The notes under the pieces: generated by a model
The model's database searches: none
What the model was told of the DNA's origin: nothing
What the model saw: the letters and a program-made list of their open reading frames with translations, nothing else
In this document: positions 27,198 through 37,134 of the stretch, piece after piece
How the letters are laid out: the number at the start of each line of letters is the position of its first letter
Numbering within the stretch: position 1 is the stretch's first letter
Source: Lamprobacter modestohalophilus
GTDB lineage: Bacteria > Pseudomonadota > Gammaproteobacteria > Chromatiales > Chromatiaceae
NCBI RefSeq assembly: GCF_016583905.1
Contig: NZ_NRRY01000008.1
Coordinates: 62,001-126,000 of the forward strand
Direction of reading: 5' to 3'
Length of the DNA: 64,000 nt
Made by a program: the position numbers and the translations under genes

Positions 27198-27680
27198 GTG
27201 GCGACCCTGCTCGGCTTCGACTTCGGCCCGCGTAAGATCGGCGTTGCGGTGGGCCAGACCGTCACCGGAACGGCAACGGTGCTCGAGACCGTCCGCGCCC
27301 AGGGGCAGCGCCCCAACTGGAAGCGACTCGAGGCCATCATTCGCGAATGGCAGCCGGATGCCGCGGTGGTCGGGCTGCCGTTCAATATGGACGACAGCGA
27401 GGAAGCCTGGAGCGAGCGCGTACATCGCTTCGCGCGTCAATTGCAAGGCCGGTTTGGCCTTGAAGTCCATCTCATCGATGAGCGCCTGACCAGTCTTGAG
27501 GCGCGGCGTCAGCTCAAGGTCGGCCAGCACACGGCGAACGATCGCATCGACGCACAAGCCGCAAAGCTGATCCTCGAGACCTGGCTCGCCGATGCCCAAT
27601 CATCCGCGGCCGCGTCTGCTCAAACATCCGCTCAAGCATCCGTTGAGCCACCGCCACCATCCGCCTCCGGCGCATCCTAA
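27198..27680 (+). CDS. ruvX: Holliday-junction resolvase-like pre-16S rRNA nuclease RuvX/YqgF
   Basis: An RNase H-fold nuclease that trims the 5' end of pre-16S rRNA. The GTG start gives [19 protein letters not shown] with the first catalytic Asp. [23 protein letters not shown] and [16 protein letters not shown] carry the other acidic residues. The last ~25 residues are a Ser/Ala/Pro/Gln-rich tail coded by tca-aac-atc-cgc repeats, absent from typical ~140-residue homologues. Confidence 0.92.
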   Translation: MATLLGFDFGPRKIGVAVGQTVTGTATVLETVRAQGQRPNWKRLEAIIREWQPDAAVVGLPFNMDDSEEAWSERVHRFARQLQGRFGLEVHLIDERLTSLEARRQLKVGQHTANDRIDAQAAKLILETWLADAQSSAAASAQTSAQASVEPPPPSASGAS

Positions 27681-27693
27681 GGAATCCTTCGCC

Positions 27694-28428
27694 ATGACCA
27701 GTATGCAAACCTGGCAATCTGCCGACGAGGTCGATAACGCCATCGGCAAGATGGCCGATCAGCTCGGCGCCCTGTTGGCCGCACGCGCCATCGACCACCC
27801 GCTGATGGTCGGCATCCACAGCGGCGGTGTCTGGGTCGCCGAGCGGCTGCACCAGCGCCTTGGGCTCCAAGAGCCCATGGGCCAGCTCGACATCTCGTTC
27901 TACCGCGATGACTTCACCCGCATCGGCACCCATCCGCAGGTGCGCCCGTCGGACCTCCCGGTGCCGGTGGATGATCGCCACATCGTGCTGGTCGACGACG
28001 TGCTGCAAACCGGCCGCACCATCCGTGCCGCGCTCAATGTGTTGTTCGATTACGGCCGCCCGGCCTCGGTAGTGCTCGCCATCCTCGCCGGTCGCGATGG
28101 CCGTGAACTGCCGATCGAGCCGGATGTGGTCGGTCTCTATGCCGAGCTCGAGCCGGGCGAGCAGATCAAGCTCACCGGCCCCGAGCCACTGACACTGAAG
28201 CGTGGCCGGGTCGATCCCGACAGTCATCAGGACGGCGCGGCCTTCGACGCTGATCCAACTGCTCGCTCAGGCCTCGATCCGAGTGACCAGGCCAACAGCC
28301 ACACAAGCGGCCAGGCGAGTGGCCAGGCGAATGGCCATTCCAGCGCTCAGGCTAACAGCGATTCCAACAGCCACGCGAATGACGACGGCAACGGTCACGC
28401 CAACGGCCATTCCAGCGGGGCCGGCTGA
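27694..28428 (+). CDS. pyrR: PyrR-type uracil phosphoribosyltransferase / pyr regulator
   Basis: A PRTase-fold protein with the PRPP-binding motif [18 protein letters not shown]. PyrR can bind pyr mRNA, or act as a weak uracil phosphoribosyltransferase. The normal domain ends near residue 175. The remaining ~65 residues are Asn/Ser/His/Gly/Ala/Asp-rich with recurring GQA and NGHSS units coded by degenerate 12-18-base repeats. I see no clear upstream PyrR-binding attenuator. The stop and the pyrB start share one base (TGATG). Confidence 0.9.
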   Translation: MTSMQTWQSADEVDNAIGKMADQLGALLAARAIDHPLMVGIHSGGVWVAERLHQRLGLQEPMGQLDISFYRDDFTRIGTHPQVRPSDLPVPVDDRHIVLVDDVLQTGRTIRAALNVLFDYGRPASVVLAILAGRDGRELPIEPDVVGLYAELEPGEQIKLTGPEPLTLKRGRVDPDSHQDGAAFDADPTARSGLDPSDQANSHTSGQASGQANGHSSAQANSDSNSHANDDGNGHANGHSSGAG

Positions 28429-29699
28429 TGGACCCACGCCAGCTGCAGCTCGACGACGAGGGCCGACTCAAACACTTCCTCACCACCGACGGACTCGACC
28501 GCGCCCTGCTCACCGAGATCCTCGATCGCGCCGAGGGCTTTCTCGGCGTCGCGCGGCAAGCGGTGAAGAAGGTGCCGCTCTGTCGCGGCAAGATCATCGC
28601 CAACGTCTTCTTCGAGAACAGCACCCGCACCCGCACCACCTTCGAGCTGGCGGCCAAGCGGCTCTCAGCCGATGTGCTGAACCTGAACATCAGCACCTCG
28701 GCCACCGCCAAGGGCGAAACGCTGCTCGATACCCTGCGCAACCTCGAGGCGATGAACGTCGACATGTTCGTCGTGCGCCACGCCGACAGCGGCGCCGCGC
28801 AGTTCATCGCCGAGCACGCTGCGCCCTTCGTCAGCGTCATCAACGCCGGCGACGGCAGCTATGCGCATCCGACCCAGGGCATGCTCGACATGTTCACCAT
28901 CCGCCGCCACAAGGGCGCGTTCGAGCCGCTGATCGCGGTGATCGTCGGCGATGTCTTGCACTCGCGCGTCGCCCGTTCGCAGATCGGCGCTCTCCGCACC
29001 CTCGGCGCCGCCGAGGTGCGTGTCGTCGCCCCGCGCACACTGATCCCAGCCCTGGCCGAAGAGGCGCTCGGGGTGCGGGTCTGCGCCAACCTCGATGAGG
29101 GCATCCGCGATGCCGATGTGATCATCATGCTGCGGCTGCAACGCGAGCGCATGAACGGCGCCTTCCTGCCCACCGAGCACGAATACTTCCAGCTCTTCGG
29201 TCTCACCGAGCAGCGCATCGACAAGGCCAAGCCAGATGCCATCGTCATGCACCCAGGGCCGATCAACCGCGGCGTCGAGATCGACTCCGCGATCGCCGAC
29301 GGCCCGCGCTCGGTGATCCTGGAGCAGGTCAGCAATGGACTGGCGGTGCGCATGGCGGTGATGTCGATGTGCATCGGCACCCAGAATCTGGCGTTGTCGA
29401 CTGCACATCGGCCCGCGGAGGTGGTCGAGGGCGGCGCTGGGGCGGCGACAGAGACCGGCGCCAAGCTGGAGGCTGAGACTGAGGCTCAGATCGCGACTGA
29501 TGCCAAGCTGCTTGAGCCTGGGCTCGAGGCCGACCTGACGGGCCAATCACGCCTACAACGCTGGAGCCAGCTCGGCCCACAGCTCGCCGGTCAGCCGGAG
29601 CCAGACTCGAGGCGCGACGCCAGTCTCGACCAGACCAGCCTCGAGCAGACCAGCCTTGACCAGACCAGCAGCAACCAAGACGGCACACTTCATGGCTGA
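28428..29699 (+). CDS. pyrB: Aspartate carbamoyltransferase, catalytic chain
   Basis: It joins carbamoyl phosphate and L-aspartate in pyrimidine synthesis. [20 protein letters not shown] is the carbamoyl-phosphate loop. [24 protein letters not shown] and [11 protein letters not shown] complete the set. The canonical enzyme ends around residue 318. Here a further ~105 residues follow, rich in Glu/Ala/Thr, then a repeated [11 protein letters not shown] motif. No pyrI regulatory chain is present. The overlapping dead dihydroorotase suggests the Pseudomonas-type PyrB-PyrC' complex. Confidence 0.95.
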   Translation: MDPRQLQLDDEGRLKHFLTTDGLDRALLTEILDRAEGFLGVARQAVKKVPLCRGKIIANVFFENSTRTRTTFELAAKRLSADVLNLNISTSATAKGETLLDTLRNLEAMNVDMFVVRHADSGAAQFIAEHAAPFVSVINAGDGSYAHPTQGMLDMFTIRRHKGAFEPLIAVIVGDVLHSRVARSQIGALRTLGAAEVRVVAPRTLIPALAEEALGVRVCANLDEGIRDADVIIMLRLQRERMNGAFLPTEHEYFQLFGLTEQRIDKAKPDAIVMHPGPINRGVEIDSAIADGPRSVILEQVSNGLAVRMAVMSMCIGTQNLALSTAHRPAEVVEGGAGAATETGAKLEAETEAQIATDAKLLEPGLEADLTGQSRLQRWSQLGPQLAGQPEPDSRRDASLDQTSLEQTSLDQTSSNQDGTLHG

Positions 29700-30981
29700 G
29701 CGGCGCCTGAGCATCCAGCAAGGCCGGATCATCGATCCCGCCACCGGTCTCGACCAGATCAACGACCTGCATCTGATCGGCGGGCGTATCGTCGCCATCG
29801 GCGCCATGCCTGACGGGTTTGAGCCGCAGCGCATCATCGATGCCACCGGCCTCGTCGTCTGCCCCGGCCTGGTCGACCTCTGCGCCCGTCTGCGCGAGCC
29901 CGGGCTCGAGCACAAGGGCACGATTGAAAGCGAGACCCGCGCGGCGGCGGCCGGCGGCATCACCACCCTCTGCTGCCCGCCGGATACCAACCCGGTGATC
30001 GACACCCCGGCGGTCGCCCAACTCATCCGCCGCCGCGCCAAGACCCGTGGTCAAGCACGCGTCTTGCCCGTCGGCGCCCTGACCAAGGGCCTGGCCGGGC
30101 TGCAGATCAGCGAGATGGCCGCGCTCAAAGAGGCCGGCTGCCCAGCAGTCGGCAACGCTGATCGCACCATCAGCAACACCCGCGTCAAACGGCGCGCACT
30201 GGAATACGCCGCCACCTTCGATCTCACCAGCTTCCTGCACCCGGCCGATCACGACCTCAGCGAGGGAGGGCTGGTACACGAAGGCCGTGTCAGCACCCAG
30301 CTCGGCCTACCCGGTATCCCCGAGGCCGCCGAGACCGTCGCCGTCGCCCGCGATCTGGCGCTCGCCGAGCAGACTGGCGCCCGCGTGCACTTTCGCGGCC
30401 TCTCCACCGCCCGCGCCACCGAGATGCTCGCCGAGGCCCGCAGCCGCGGCATCGCCGCCAGCGCCGACGTCAGCGCCCATCAGCTGTTCCTGACCGAAGA
30501 CGACCTCTACGGCTTCAACGCCAACGCCCATGTGATCCCTCCGCTGCGCACCCAACGCGATCGCGATGCCCTGCGCGCGGCAGTCGCCAGCGGCGCGATC
30601 TCGGCGATCTGCTCCGACCACCGCCCGCACGAGCCGGACGCCAAGCTCGCGCCCTTCCCGCAGACCCGCCCCGGCATCTCAGCGCTCGAGACCCTGCTCT
30701 CGCTGGTGCTCGAGCTGGTCGCGGATGGCGTGATGAACCTCAGCAGCGCCCTTGCACGGGTCACCTGCAACCCAGCGGAGATTCTGAACCGCACGACGCT
30801 AGGACGCATCGAAGTCGGCGCCCGCGCCGACCTTTGCCTGTTCGACCCCAACGAGCGCTGGCGACCCACGCCCGAGCATTGGCTCAGTCAAGGTCAGAAC
30901 ACCCCGTTCTTCGGCCGCGAGCTACACGGCCGCGTGCGTTACACGCTGAGCAATGGCCGGTTGGTCTATGAGCGCGCCTAA
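29692..30981 (+). CDS. pyrX: Dihydroorotase-like non-catalytic subunit (PyrC')
   Basis: An amidohydrolase fold of 429 residues overlapping pyrB by 8 bases. The first metal-binding motif, DxHxH in active dihydroorotases, is replaced by D62-L-C-A-R66, so both histidines are lost (Cys64, Arg66). Later positions such as SDHRPHE remain. In Pseudomonas an inactive PyrC' is a structural subunit required by the overlapping PyrB, and I infer the same role here. An active PyrC must be encoded elsewhere. A REP-like element follows the stop. Confidence 0.88.
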   Translation: MAERRLSIQQGRIIDPATGLDQINDLHLIGGRIVAIGAMPDGFEPQRIIDATGLVVCPGLVDLCARLREPGLEHKGTIESETRAAAAGGITTLCCPPDTNPVIDTPAVAQLIRRRAKTRGQARVLPVGALTKGLAGLQISEMAALKEAGCPAVGNADRTISNTRVKRRALEYAATFDLTSFLHPADHDLSEGGLVHEGRVSTQLGLPGIPEAAETVAVARDLALAEQTGARVHFRGLSTARATEMLAEARSRGIAASADVSAHQLFLTEDDLYGFNANAHVIPPLRTQRDRDALRAAVASGAISAICSDHRPHEPDAKLAPFPQTRPGISALETLLSLVLELVADGVMNLSSALARVTCNPAEILNRTTLGRIEVGARADLCLFDPNERWRPTPEHWLSQGQNTPFFGRELHGRVRYTLSNGRLVYERA

Positions 30982-30990
30982 TGCCTAGGT

Positions 30991-31032
30991 TGCCGCGCCA
31001 CCCCGGCAGATAAATCGCGAGATTCTGGTTAA
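30991..31032 (+). repeat. REP-like intergenic element, copy 4
   Basis: TGCCGCGCCACCCCGGCAGA, then TAAATCGCGAGATTCTGGTTAA, ten bases after the pyrC' stop. It forms the left border of the decayed region. Confidence 0.7.
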
Positions 31033-31138
31033 CACAGCGTTCATGCGCCGCAACAACGACGATGCCTAACCTAGCCTCAATCTCCTTGGGACTCGTTTTG
31101 CAAACCGTCCAGATGATCTCGACCAGTCTTCAGCGGTC

Positions 31139-32596
31139 ATGACCAGCCCCATCGCCAGCCTGATCCAACAGCCCGAAGGCAAGACGCTGGAATTCAAGCG
31201 CGATCTGTCTTCACCGCGTCCGCTGCTGAAGACCCTGGCCGCCTTCGCCAATTCGGCGGGCGGACGGCTGGTGGTAGGCGTGACCGATGCGCGCGAGGTG
31301 ATCGGCGTTGACTCGCCCTTTGATGAGGAGGAACGGCTGTGCAACCTGATCGCCGATGGCATCGGCCCAAGGCTGGTGCCGACGATCGAGCTGGCGACGG
31401 TTGCAGGTCGAACCTTGCTCATCGCGGAGGTCTTTCCAAGAATAGCCGGCCGCATTTCATCCGCGCTGAAGGACGCGAGAAGGGTGTCTACGTGCGCCTA
31501 GGCTCGACCAACCGCCAAGCCGATGCGCAACTGATCGCCGAGTTGCAGCGTGGTGTCGCGGGCGTCAGTTTCGACGCGCTACCGATGCCTGAGCTAGCCT
31601 CTGAGAACCTGGACCTAAAAGCGATCGAGGCCGATTTTGCCGGGCGGCGCGCGGTCGATGAGCGCATGCTGCAGAGCCTGCGGATCTTGGTCAAGGATCA
31701 AGGGCGGCTGGTGCCCAGTCAGGGTAGCATGCTGCTCTATGGGCAAGATCGGCGGTTCTATTTCGACGATGCCTGGGTACAGTGCGGGCGGTTCATCGGC
31801 CTTGATAAGTCAGACATCTTCTGATCATCGCGACATCCTCGATCCGCTCCCAAAGGCGGTAGACGAGATCATGCTGTTTCTGAAGAAGCACGCGATGCGG
31901 GGCGCGGATTTTTCCGAGATCCGGCGCAAGGATCGCTGGAGCATCCCGATCAATATCCTGCGCGAGGTGGTGATCAATGCCTTGGTGCATGCCGACTACT
32001 CGCATCGCGGCACGCCGATCCGCATTGCCTTCTTCGATGACCGCATCGAGGTCGAAAACCCTGGCCTGCTGCTGCCGGGGCTGACCGTCGAAGATCTCAA
32101 GCTCGGCGTCTCGCTGATCCGCAATCCGGTCATTGCCCGGGTGTTCCGCGAGCTGGATTTGGTGGAACAATGGGGCAGCGGTGTGCCGGCGATCTATCGC
32201 CAGGCCCAGGTCGAGGGTCTTCCTGAGCCGACCATCGAAGAGCTGGCCGGCCGACTTCGCTTCTCCGTTCCTCTGCGTGATCCGCTACCACTGACACGCG
32301 AGCAATCACGAACTAGCAGACCGGCCCAGTCAGGGGCCCAGTCAGGGGCCCAGTCGGCACAGATTCTCTTGACGCTCTCCGATACACCGCTTTCCTCACA
32401 TGACATCGCGCAGATCCTTGACCTGCCGAGTAAGTCCGGTGCTTTCAAACGCTCCCTCAAGGAATTGCTGGATGACGCACTCATCGAATACACAATCCCG
32501 GACAAGCCGACCAGCCGCCTGCAACAGTATCGGCTGACGGATCACGGCAGGCGCATCTTGGCGCAACAGCCTTCAATCCATTCAACACTAGGATAG
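31139..32596 (+). pseudogene. AlbA_2/RecG-like ATP-binding protein, broken by two frameshifts
   Basis: Three consecutive frames make one protein. Residues 1-100 are an AlbA_2 (Schlafen-type) domain (LEFKRDLSS, FANSAGGRLVVGVTD). A one-base loss near 31440 leads to the frame reading HFIRAEGREKGVYVRLGSTNR. A one-base gain near 31822 leads to the frame with INILREVVINALVHADYSHRGTPI and NPVIARVFRELDLVEQWGSG, the HATPase-like segment of this family, and a C-terminal winged helix. The C-terminal GAQSGAQSAQ comes from a 12-base repeat at 32323-32356. Genes of this family commonly sit just before pglZ in BREX loci, and a pglZ fragment follows here. Sequencing error could mimic either shift. Confidence 0.82.
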
Positions 32597-32620
32597 ACAG
32601 CCGCTCCCAGCTAGACGAAG

Positions 32621-32844
32621 GAAAACCGCAGCGCCCAAACCCTGACCTAGCTCTTCGAGCACCACTGGATCCTCTTCTGGTACGACGCCAAGCAGGAGCT
32701 GCGTGAAGACTTCGAGGCGCTAGCGCTGCCCGCGGTCGAGAAGCTCGATCTCGGCAATAACCCCTTCGGCCTCAAGTACCTGCTGTTGCGCGAGCAACCA
32801 CAACAGAAGCTCCCGCCCAAGGCGCGGTGCCACCTCGGAAGATG
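32621..32844 (+). pseudogene. Remnant of BREX phosphatase gene pglZ (N-terminal ~65 codons)
   Basis: In frame from 32621 the translation reads SAQTLT, an in-frame TAG at 32648, then LFEHHWILFWYDAKQELREDF, LALPAVEKLDLGNNPFGLKY and LLREQPQQK. This matches my recollection of the start of type-1 BREX PglZ (WYD...FEAL.LPGVEK...NNEFGLKYR.LREQP). The frame ends at a TGA inside REP-like copy 5, and nothing of the remaining ~800 residues is present. I rely on motif memory, not on a search. Confidence 0.7.
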
Positions 32845-32865
32845 AATCGCGAGAGATTCAGGGTC
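32821..32865 (+). repeat. REP-like intergenic element, copy 5
   Basis: GGCGCGGTGCCACCTCGGAAGA followed by a GAATC-GCGAGA-GATTC hairpin and AGGGT. It cuts off the pglZ remnant and is in the same orientation as copy 4. Confidence 0.72.
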
Positions 32866-32901
32866 ACCACAGACCAAGCATGGCGCATCAAACAGCTTAG
32901 G

Positions 32902-32935
32902 CTTGATGAGGCCAGCACTGTAAAGCCCCATCAAG
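32902..32935 (-). terminator. Hairpin just after pilT
   Basis: CTTGATG (32902-32908) pairs with CATCAAG (32929-32935), with an extra GGC/GCC inside. It lies eight bases beyond the pilT stop on the minus strand. No clear U-run follows, so intrinsic termination is uncertain. Apart from the pglZ fragment and repeat copy 5, I see no gene between 32597 and 32942. Confidence 0.4.
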
Positions 32936-32942
32936 TCTTCAC

Positions 32943-33980
32943 CTACTGAAACGTCTCCTTATTCTGTGCCTTACTCCGCGCATCTGACTTCGAGATCAGC
33001 CCACGCTTGAGTAGCTCGGTCAGATTCTGATCCAGCGTCTGCATGCCGTGCGCTTGTCCGGTCTGGATCGAGGAATACATCTGCGCGATCTTGTCCTCGC
33101 GGATCAGATTGCGGATTGCGGGGGTGCCGATCATGATCTCGTGGGCGGCGATGCGACCACCACCGGTCTTCTTCAACAAGGCCTGCGCGATGACTGAGCG
33201 CAGCGATTCTGAGAGCATCGAGCGCACCATGGTCTTCTCGGCGGCGGGAAAGACATCGACGATGCGGTCGATGGTCTTTGCCGCCGAACTGGTATGCAGG
33301 GTGCCGAAGACCAGATGGCCGGTCTCGGCAGCGGTCAGGGCGAGCCGAATGGTCTCGAGATCGCGCATCTCACCGACTAGGATGATGTCCGGGTCTTGGC
33401 GCAGGGCTGAGCGGAGGGCCTCGCTAAAGCCCAGGGTGTCGCGGTGCACCTCGCGCTGGTTGATCAGACAGCGCTTACTGACGTGGACGAACTCGATCGG
33501 GTCCTCGATGGTCAGGATATGCCCGTATTCCTTGTCGTTGACATAGTCGACCATCGCCGCGAGCGTGGTCGACTTGCCGGAGCCCGTAGGTCCGGTCACC
33601 AGCACTAGACCGCGCGGCACATCGACAATGCGTTTGAAGATCTCTGGCGCCTTGAGATCATCGAGCGTCAATACCTTCGACGGAATGGTGCGGAAGACCG
33701 CTGCAGCACCGCGTTTCTGGTTATAGGCATTGACGCGGAAGCGCGCGACGCCGGGGATCTCGAACGAGAAATCGGTCTCGAGGAACTCCTCATAGTCCTT
33801 GCGCTGCTTGTCGTTCATGATGTCGTAGATCAATCCATGCACCGCGCGATGATCGAGCGCGGGCACGTTGATCCGACGCATGTCGCCGTCGACCCGAATC
33901 ATCGGCGGCAACCCCGCCGACAGATGCAGATCCGAGGCGTTGTTCTTGACCCCGAAGGCGAGTAGCTCAGCGATATCCAT
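32943..33980 (-). CDS. pilT: Type IV pilus retraction ATPase PilT
   Basis: A hexameric ATPase that powers pilus retraction and twitching. The start MDIAELLAFGVKNNASDLHLSAGLPP at 33980 matches the family; three codons upstream are in frame. Walker A GPTGSGKST, the Asp box, Walker B DIILVGEMRD, the His box AETGHLVFGTLHT and the AIRNLIREDK segment are intact, so this is PilT rather than PilU. It is separated from purE by ~140 bases. Confidence 0.96.
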   Translation of the reverse strand: MDIAELLAFGVKNNASDLHLSAGLPPMIRVDGDMRRINVPALDHRAVHGLIYDIMNDKQRKDYEEFLETDFSFEIPGVARFRVNAYNQKRGAAAVFRTIPSKVLTLDDLKAPEIFKRIVDVPRGLVLVTGPTGSGKSTTLAAMVDYVNDKEYGHILTIEDPIEFVHVSKRCLINQREVHRDTLGFSEALRSALRQDPDIILVGEMRDLETIRLALTAAETGHLVFGTLHTSSAAKTIDRIVDVFPAAEKTMVRSMLSESLRSVIAQALLKKTGGGRIAAHEIMIGTPAIRNLIREDKIAQMYSSIQTGQAHGMQTLDQNLTELLKRGLISKSDARSKAQNKETFQ

Positions 33981-34123
33981 GAAGTACACCCCAGCAGCGA
34001 TGCGACCCGAGCATCAACATTCCTCGCGTCGCGGGAACAAGGCGATCGCCGGAAACTCGCTTACCGCACAGCGGCCGATTTTCAGGCTCGTCAGGCGATG
34101 ACAGCAATGACGCTAAAAAAGCG

Positions 34124-34666
34124 CTACCTGCGGGCGGCCCTGACCGTATCGGCGGTGATCTCGCCCGCTTCGAGCCGTTCCGCCTTGGCAAGTACCTCCG
34201 CCTCGAGAAGATCCTTGAACTGCTGCACGCGTTGGCGCAGCTCGAGGTCGGTGACACCAAGGATCTGGGCGGCTAAGAGGCCGGCGTTCTTGGCACCATT
34301 GATCGCAACCGTGGCCACCGGGACGCCGGCCGGCATCTGCACGATCGACAACAGGGAATCCTGGCCCGACAGCGCTGACGACTTGACCGGAACGCCAATC
34401 ACCGGTAGCGCCGTGATCGCGGCGACCATCCCGGGCAAATGCGCTGCACCGCCAGCACCGGCGATGATCACCCCCAACCCACGCTCAGCAGCCTGTTCAG
34501 CATAGCTGTAGAGACGCCTCGGGGTTCGATGCGCCGAGACAATCGTCACCTCATAGGCCACGCCAAGCTCGCCAAGCACATCAGCCGCCGCCTGCATCAC
34601 AGGCAAGTCAGAATCACTGCCCATGATGACGCCGACCCGTGGATTGCCTCTTGCCATCCCCATCAC
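34124..34666 (-). CDS. purE: N5-carboxyaminoimidazole ribonucleotide mutase
   Basis: Moves the carboxyl group of N5-CAIR to C4 in purine synthesis. [27 protein letters not shown] and [14 protein letters not shown] contain the family active-site residues. The start overlaps the purK stop by four bases (ATGA). Of three clustered methionines, [10 protein letters not shown] at 34657 is an alternative start. Confidence 0.95.
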   Translation of the reverse strand: MMGMARGNPRVGVIMGSDSDLPVMQAAADVLGELGVAYEVTIVSAHRTPRRLYSYAEQAAERGLGVIIAGAGGAAHLPGMVAAITALPVIGVPVKSSALSGQDSLLSIVQMPAGVPVATVAINGAKNAGLLAAQILGVTDLELRQRVQQFKDLLEAEVLAKAERLEAGEITADTVRAARR

Positions 34667-35841
34667 CCCGTCTCGCTTTCGCTTCCGATCTGGATCAGTG
34701 CACGCACCTGCTCGGCCTTGCGCCGGGCAGACTCGATATCGGCATCCAGCACCGTGACATGGCCCATCTTGCGAAATGGCCGGGTGGACGCCTTGCCGTA
34801 CAAGTGTACCGAAACGCCGGGGATCGCGAGTGCGGCGCGCAGACCGCGGATCACGGGCGGCCCTGATTCACCCGGCTCGCCAAGCAGATTGATCATCGCT
34901 GCGGGGATCAGCTGATCGGTCGCGCCGAGTGGCAACCCGGTAATCGCGCGCAGATGCTGCTCAAACTGGTCGGTGATGCAGGCCTCGATGGTGTAGTGAC
35001 CGGAGTTATGCGTGCGCGGCGCCACCTCGTTGACCAGCAGCTCAGCATCCTCGGTCAAGAACAGCTCGACGCCGAAGATGCCAACCCCCTCGAGACCAGT
35101 CACCGTCTCAACCGCCAGGCGTCGCGCTGCGGCGGCCGTTTCCGCCGATATCCGCGCCGGCGCAAGCAGCATGTCGAGAATATTCTCGCCCGAGCGGAAA
35201 CACATCTCCACGGGTTGATAGCTGCGCACCTCGCCATCTTGACCGCGCACCACGATCACCGCCAGCTCCTTCGCCGCGGGGACGAAACGCTCGATCAGCG
35301 ACGGCACCGGTAGCGCTTGCGCCGCGTCCGCCGCGGACTGCATGACCACCACCCCGCGACCGTCATAACCACCCCGCCGCGCCTTCTGCACCAGCGGATA
35401 GCCGAAACGCGCAAACGGCTCAGCATCCGACGGATCGACCTCAACGAAATCCGCTGTCGGGATACCCAAACGCGTCAGCAACTGCTTCTGGCGCAACTTG
35501 TCCTGAATGTCACCCAACAGGCTCGCGGAGGGCAGGATCTGGTGACCCGCTGCCGCAATCTCTTCTAGGATGCCGGCATCGATATCCTCGATGTCGAAGG
35601 TGATCACATCGACCTGCTGCGCGAGCTGCTGCAGCGCCTCAGGATCATGCGAATCAGCGACGATCTGATGCCCGGAGACCTGGCCAGCGGGCGAGCCCGG
35701 GGTCGGATCGAGGACGACGCAGGTGCAGCCGAGGCGCTTGGCTGACTTCACCAGCATCCGCCCAAGCTGCCCGCCGCCGATGATGCCGATACGCGCGACG
35801 GGGTAAGGATACTGGTCCGGCAACGCATGCTGCTTAGACAT
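34663..35841 (-). CDS. purK: N5-carboxyaminoimidazole ribonucleotide synthase
   Basis: An ATP-grasp enzyme making N5-CAIR from AIR, bicarbonate and ATP, the substrate of PurE encoded next. The start [29 protein letters not shown] at 35841 is chosen. [13 protein letters not shown]-rich ATP-grasp strands and [16 protein letters not shown] are typical. A frame extension upstream to 35928 looks non-coding. Confidence 0.95.
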   Translation of the reverse strand: MSKQHALPDQYPYPVARIGIIGGGQLGRMLVKSAKRLGCTCVVLDPTPGSPAGQVSGHQIVADSHDPEALQQLAQQVDVITFDIEDIDAGILEEIAAAGHQILPSASLLGDIQDKLRQKQLLTRLGIPTADFVEVDPSDAEPFARFGYPLVQKARRGGYDGRGVVVMQSAADAAQALPVPSLIERFVPAAKELAVIVVRGQDGEVRSYQPVEMCFRSGENILDMLLAPARISAETAAAARRLAVETVTGLEGVGIFGVELFLTEDAELLVNEVAPRTHNSGHYTIEACITDQFEQHLRAITGLPLGATDQLIPAAMINLLGEPGESGPPVIRGLRAALAIPGVSVHLYGKASTRPFRKMGHVTVLDADIESARRKAEQVRALIQIGSESETG

Positions 35842-35955
35842 AGTGTGAAAACCCTGAAAACCCTTAAGAGGGACGGCTCGCGCGGATTGGCCAGCCGAAG
35901 ACGTCAACCTGAGTCTCACGCGCTTCATTGTCCGGGGTGCGCCGCGCCATGAGCC

Positions 35956-37050
35956 TTAGGGCGATTGTGCAACCAGGCGATCACGCAGGCTGGCAAAGTT
36001 TTCCTCAGCCTCCGCCAGGCGCGCGCGAATCTCGGGCTCGTAATCGATGGCAAAATCAAGAAAGGTGCGCGCGATCAGCGACAGCTCTCGCGCCCGCGAA
36101 TAGACCAGATGCCAACGGCGCATGATGGGGAAACCCTCGACATCGAGCAGCGCAAGACGCCCACCCCCACTCTCGAGCGTCAGCGAGTGCAGGGACAAGA
36201 CAGCAATACCCAGTCCGCCCACGATGGCACGCTTAATCGCCTCGTTGCTGCCCAGTTGCATGCGCACCCGAGGCACGAGTCCACCTGCGGCAAACTGCGC
36301 CAGCACCGCATCACGGATACCGGAGCCAGGCTCGCGCAGGATAAAGTTCTCGTCTGCAAGAGCGCTCAAGGGGATCGCGCAGCGCCCCGCGAGCGGATGC
36401 TCGACACTCGCGACCATCACCAGCGGGTTCGGAGCGAACGGGATGGTCTGGATCTGATCGTTGATCTCGCGCGGCTGCCCCATCACATAGAGGTCGTCGT
36501 CATGGCCCATCAGCCGTTCCAGGATATTCTCGCGATTCGTGACCTTGAGCGAGACATCGATCCCTGGATAGACCTGGCAAAAGGCACCCAAGATCTCGGG
36601 CGCAACGTATTTCGCCGTAGTCAAGACGCCAAGGCGCAGCCGACCGCGCTTCAAGCCTTTCAAATCGGCGAGCTTGATCTCCAGATTGGACAGCGTGCTG
36701 AGAATATCGCGACAGGCGGCATGCACCTCGCGGCCAGCGTCGGTCGGCTCGATGGCACGCCCAACCTGACGGAACAGCGGAGAACCGATGGCCTCAGACA
36801 GCTTCTTGATCTGCATCGAGACCGTCGGCTGAGTCAGGAACAGTTCTTCAGCGGCACGCGTGAAGCTGCCGAGCCGAACGATGGCCTCGAGCAGCTGCAA
36901 CTGGCGCAGGGTAGTATGGCGGATCAGATAATCCGAGCCGTTGCTGCCCGTGCTGGTTCGAGTCTCTGCGGCGTCTCTGGTCGGGGTTTGAGGCATCGCG
37001 CTGTGACGGCTGCTTCCAGCCGGCACGCCCTTGGGCTTACGTCCGGCCAT
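35956..37050 (-). CDS. cbbR: LysR-type regulator, probable CbbR
   Basis: An N-terminal winged helix-turn-helix (TLRQLQLLEAIVRLGSFTRAAEELFLTQPTVSMQIKKLSEAIG) is followed by a LysR substrate-binding domain. The LTQPTVSMQ recognition helix and the downstream sequence resemble CbbR, which activates Calvin-cycle operons. An N-terminal tail of ~40 residues precedes the DNA-binding domain, and Met19 is an alternative start. It lies at the far end of the carboxysome operon in the same orientation, so it does not share the cbbL promoter region directly. Confidence 0.82.
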   Translation of the reverse strand: MAGRKPKGVPAGSSRHSAMPQTPTRDAAETRTSTGSNGSDYLIRHTTLRQLQLLEAIVRLGSFTRAAEELFLTQPTVSMQIKKLSEAIGSPLFRQVGRAIEPTDAGREVHAACRDILSTLSNLEIKLADLKGLKRGRLRLGVLTTAKYVAPEILGAFCQVYPGIDVSLKVTNRENILERLMGHDDDLYVMGQPREINDQIQTIPFAPNPLVMVASVEHPLAGRCAIPLSALADENFILREPGSGIRDAVLAQFAAGGLVPRVRMQLGSNEAIKRAIVGGLGIAVLSLHSLTLESGGGRLALLDVEGFPIMRRWHLVYSRARELSLIARTFLDFAIDYEPEIRARLAEAEENFASLRDRLVAQSP

Positions 37051-37134
37051 GTGAACACGTCCTTAGCTCGATAGGTGCCGTGCCACGATCAGCCTGTTGG
37101 CTCATCGCGGGACCGGAGACATCCCACAGCAGGG

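Noticed and set aside
32647-32934. 95-codon minus-strand open frame over the pglZ fragment
   Set aside because: It spans the repeat and the antisense of the pglZ remnant, and no family is recognisable.
37051-37134. Search for mcdA near the mcdB candidate
   Set aside because: No ParA-type Walker motif (KGGxxKT/S) was found in any frame between the csoS1 genes and purK.
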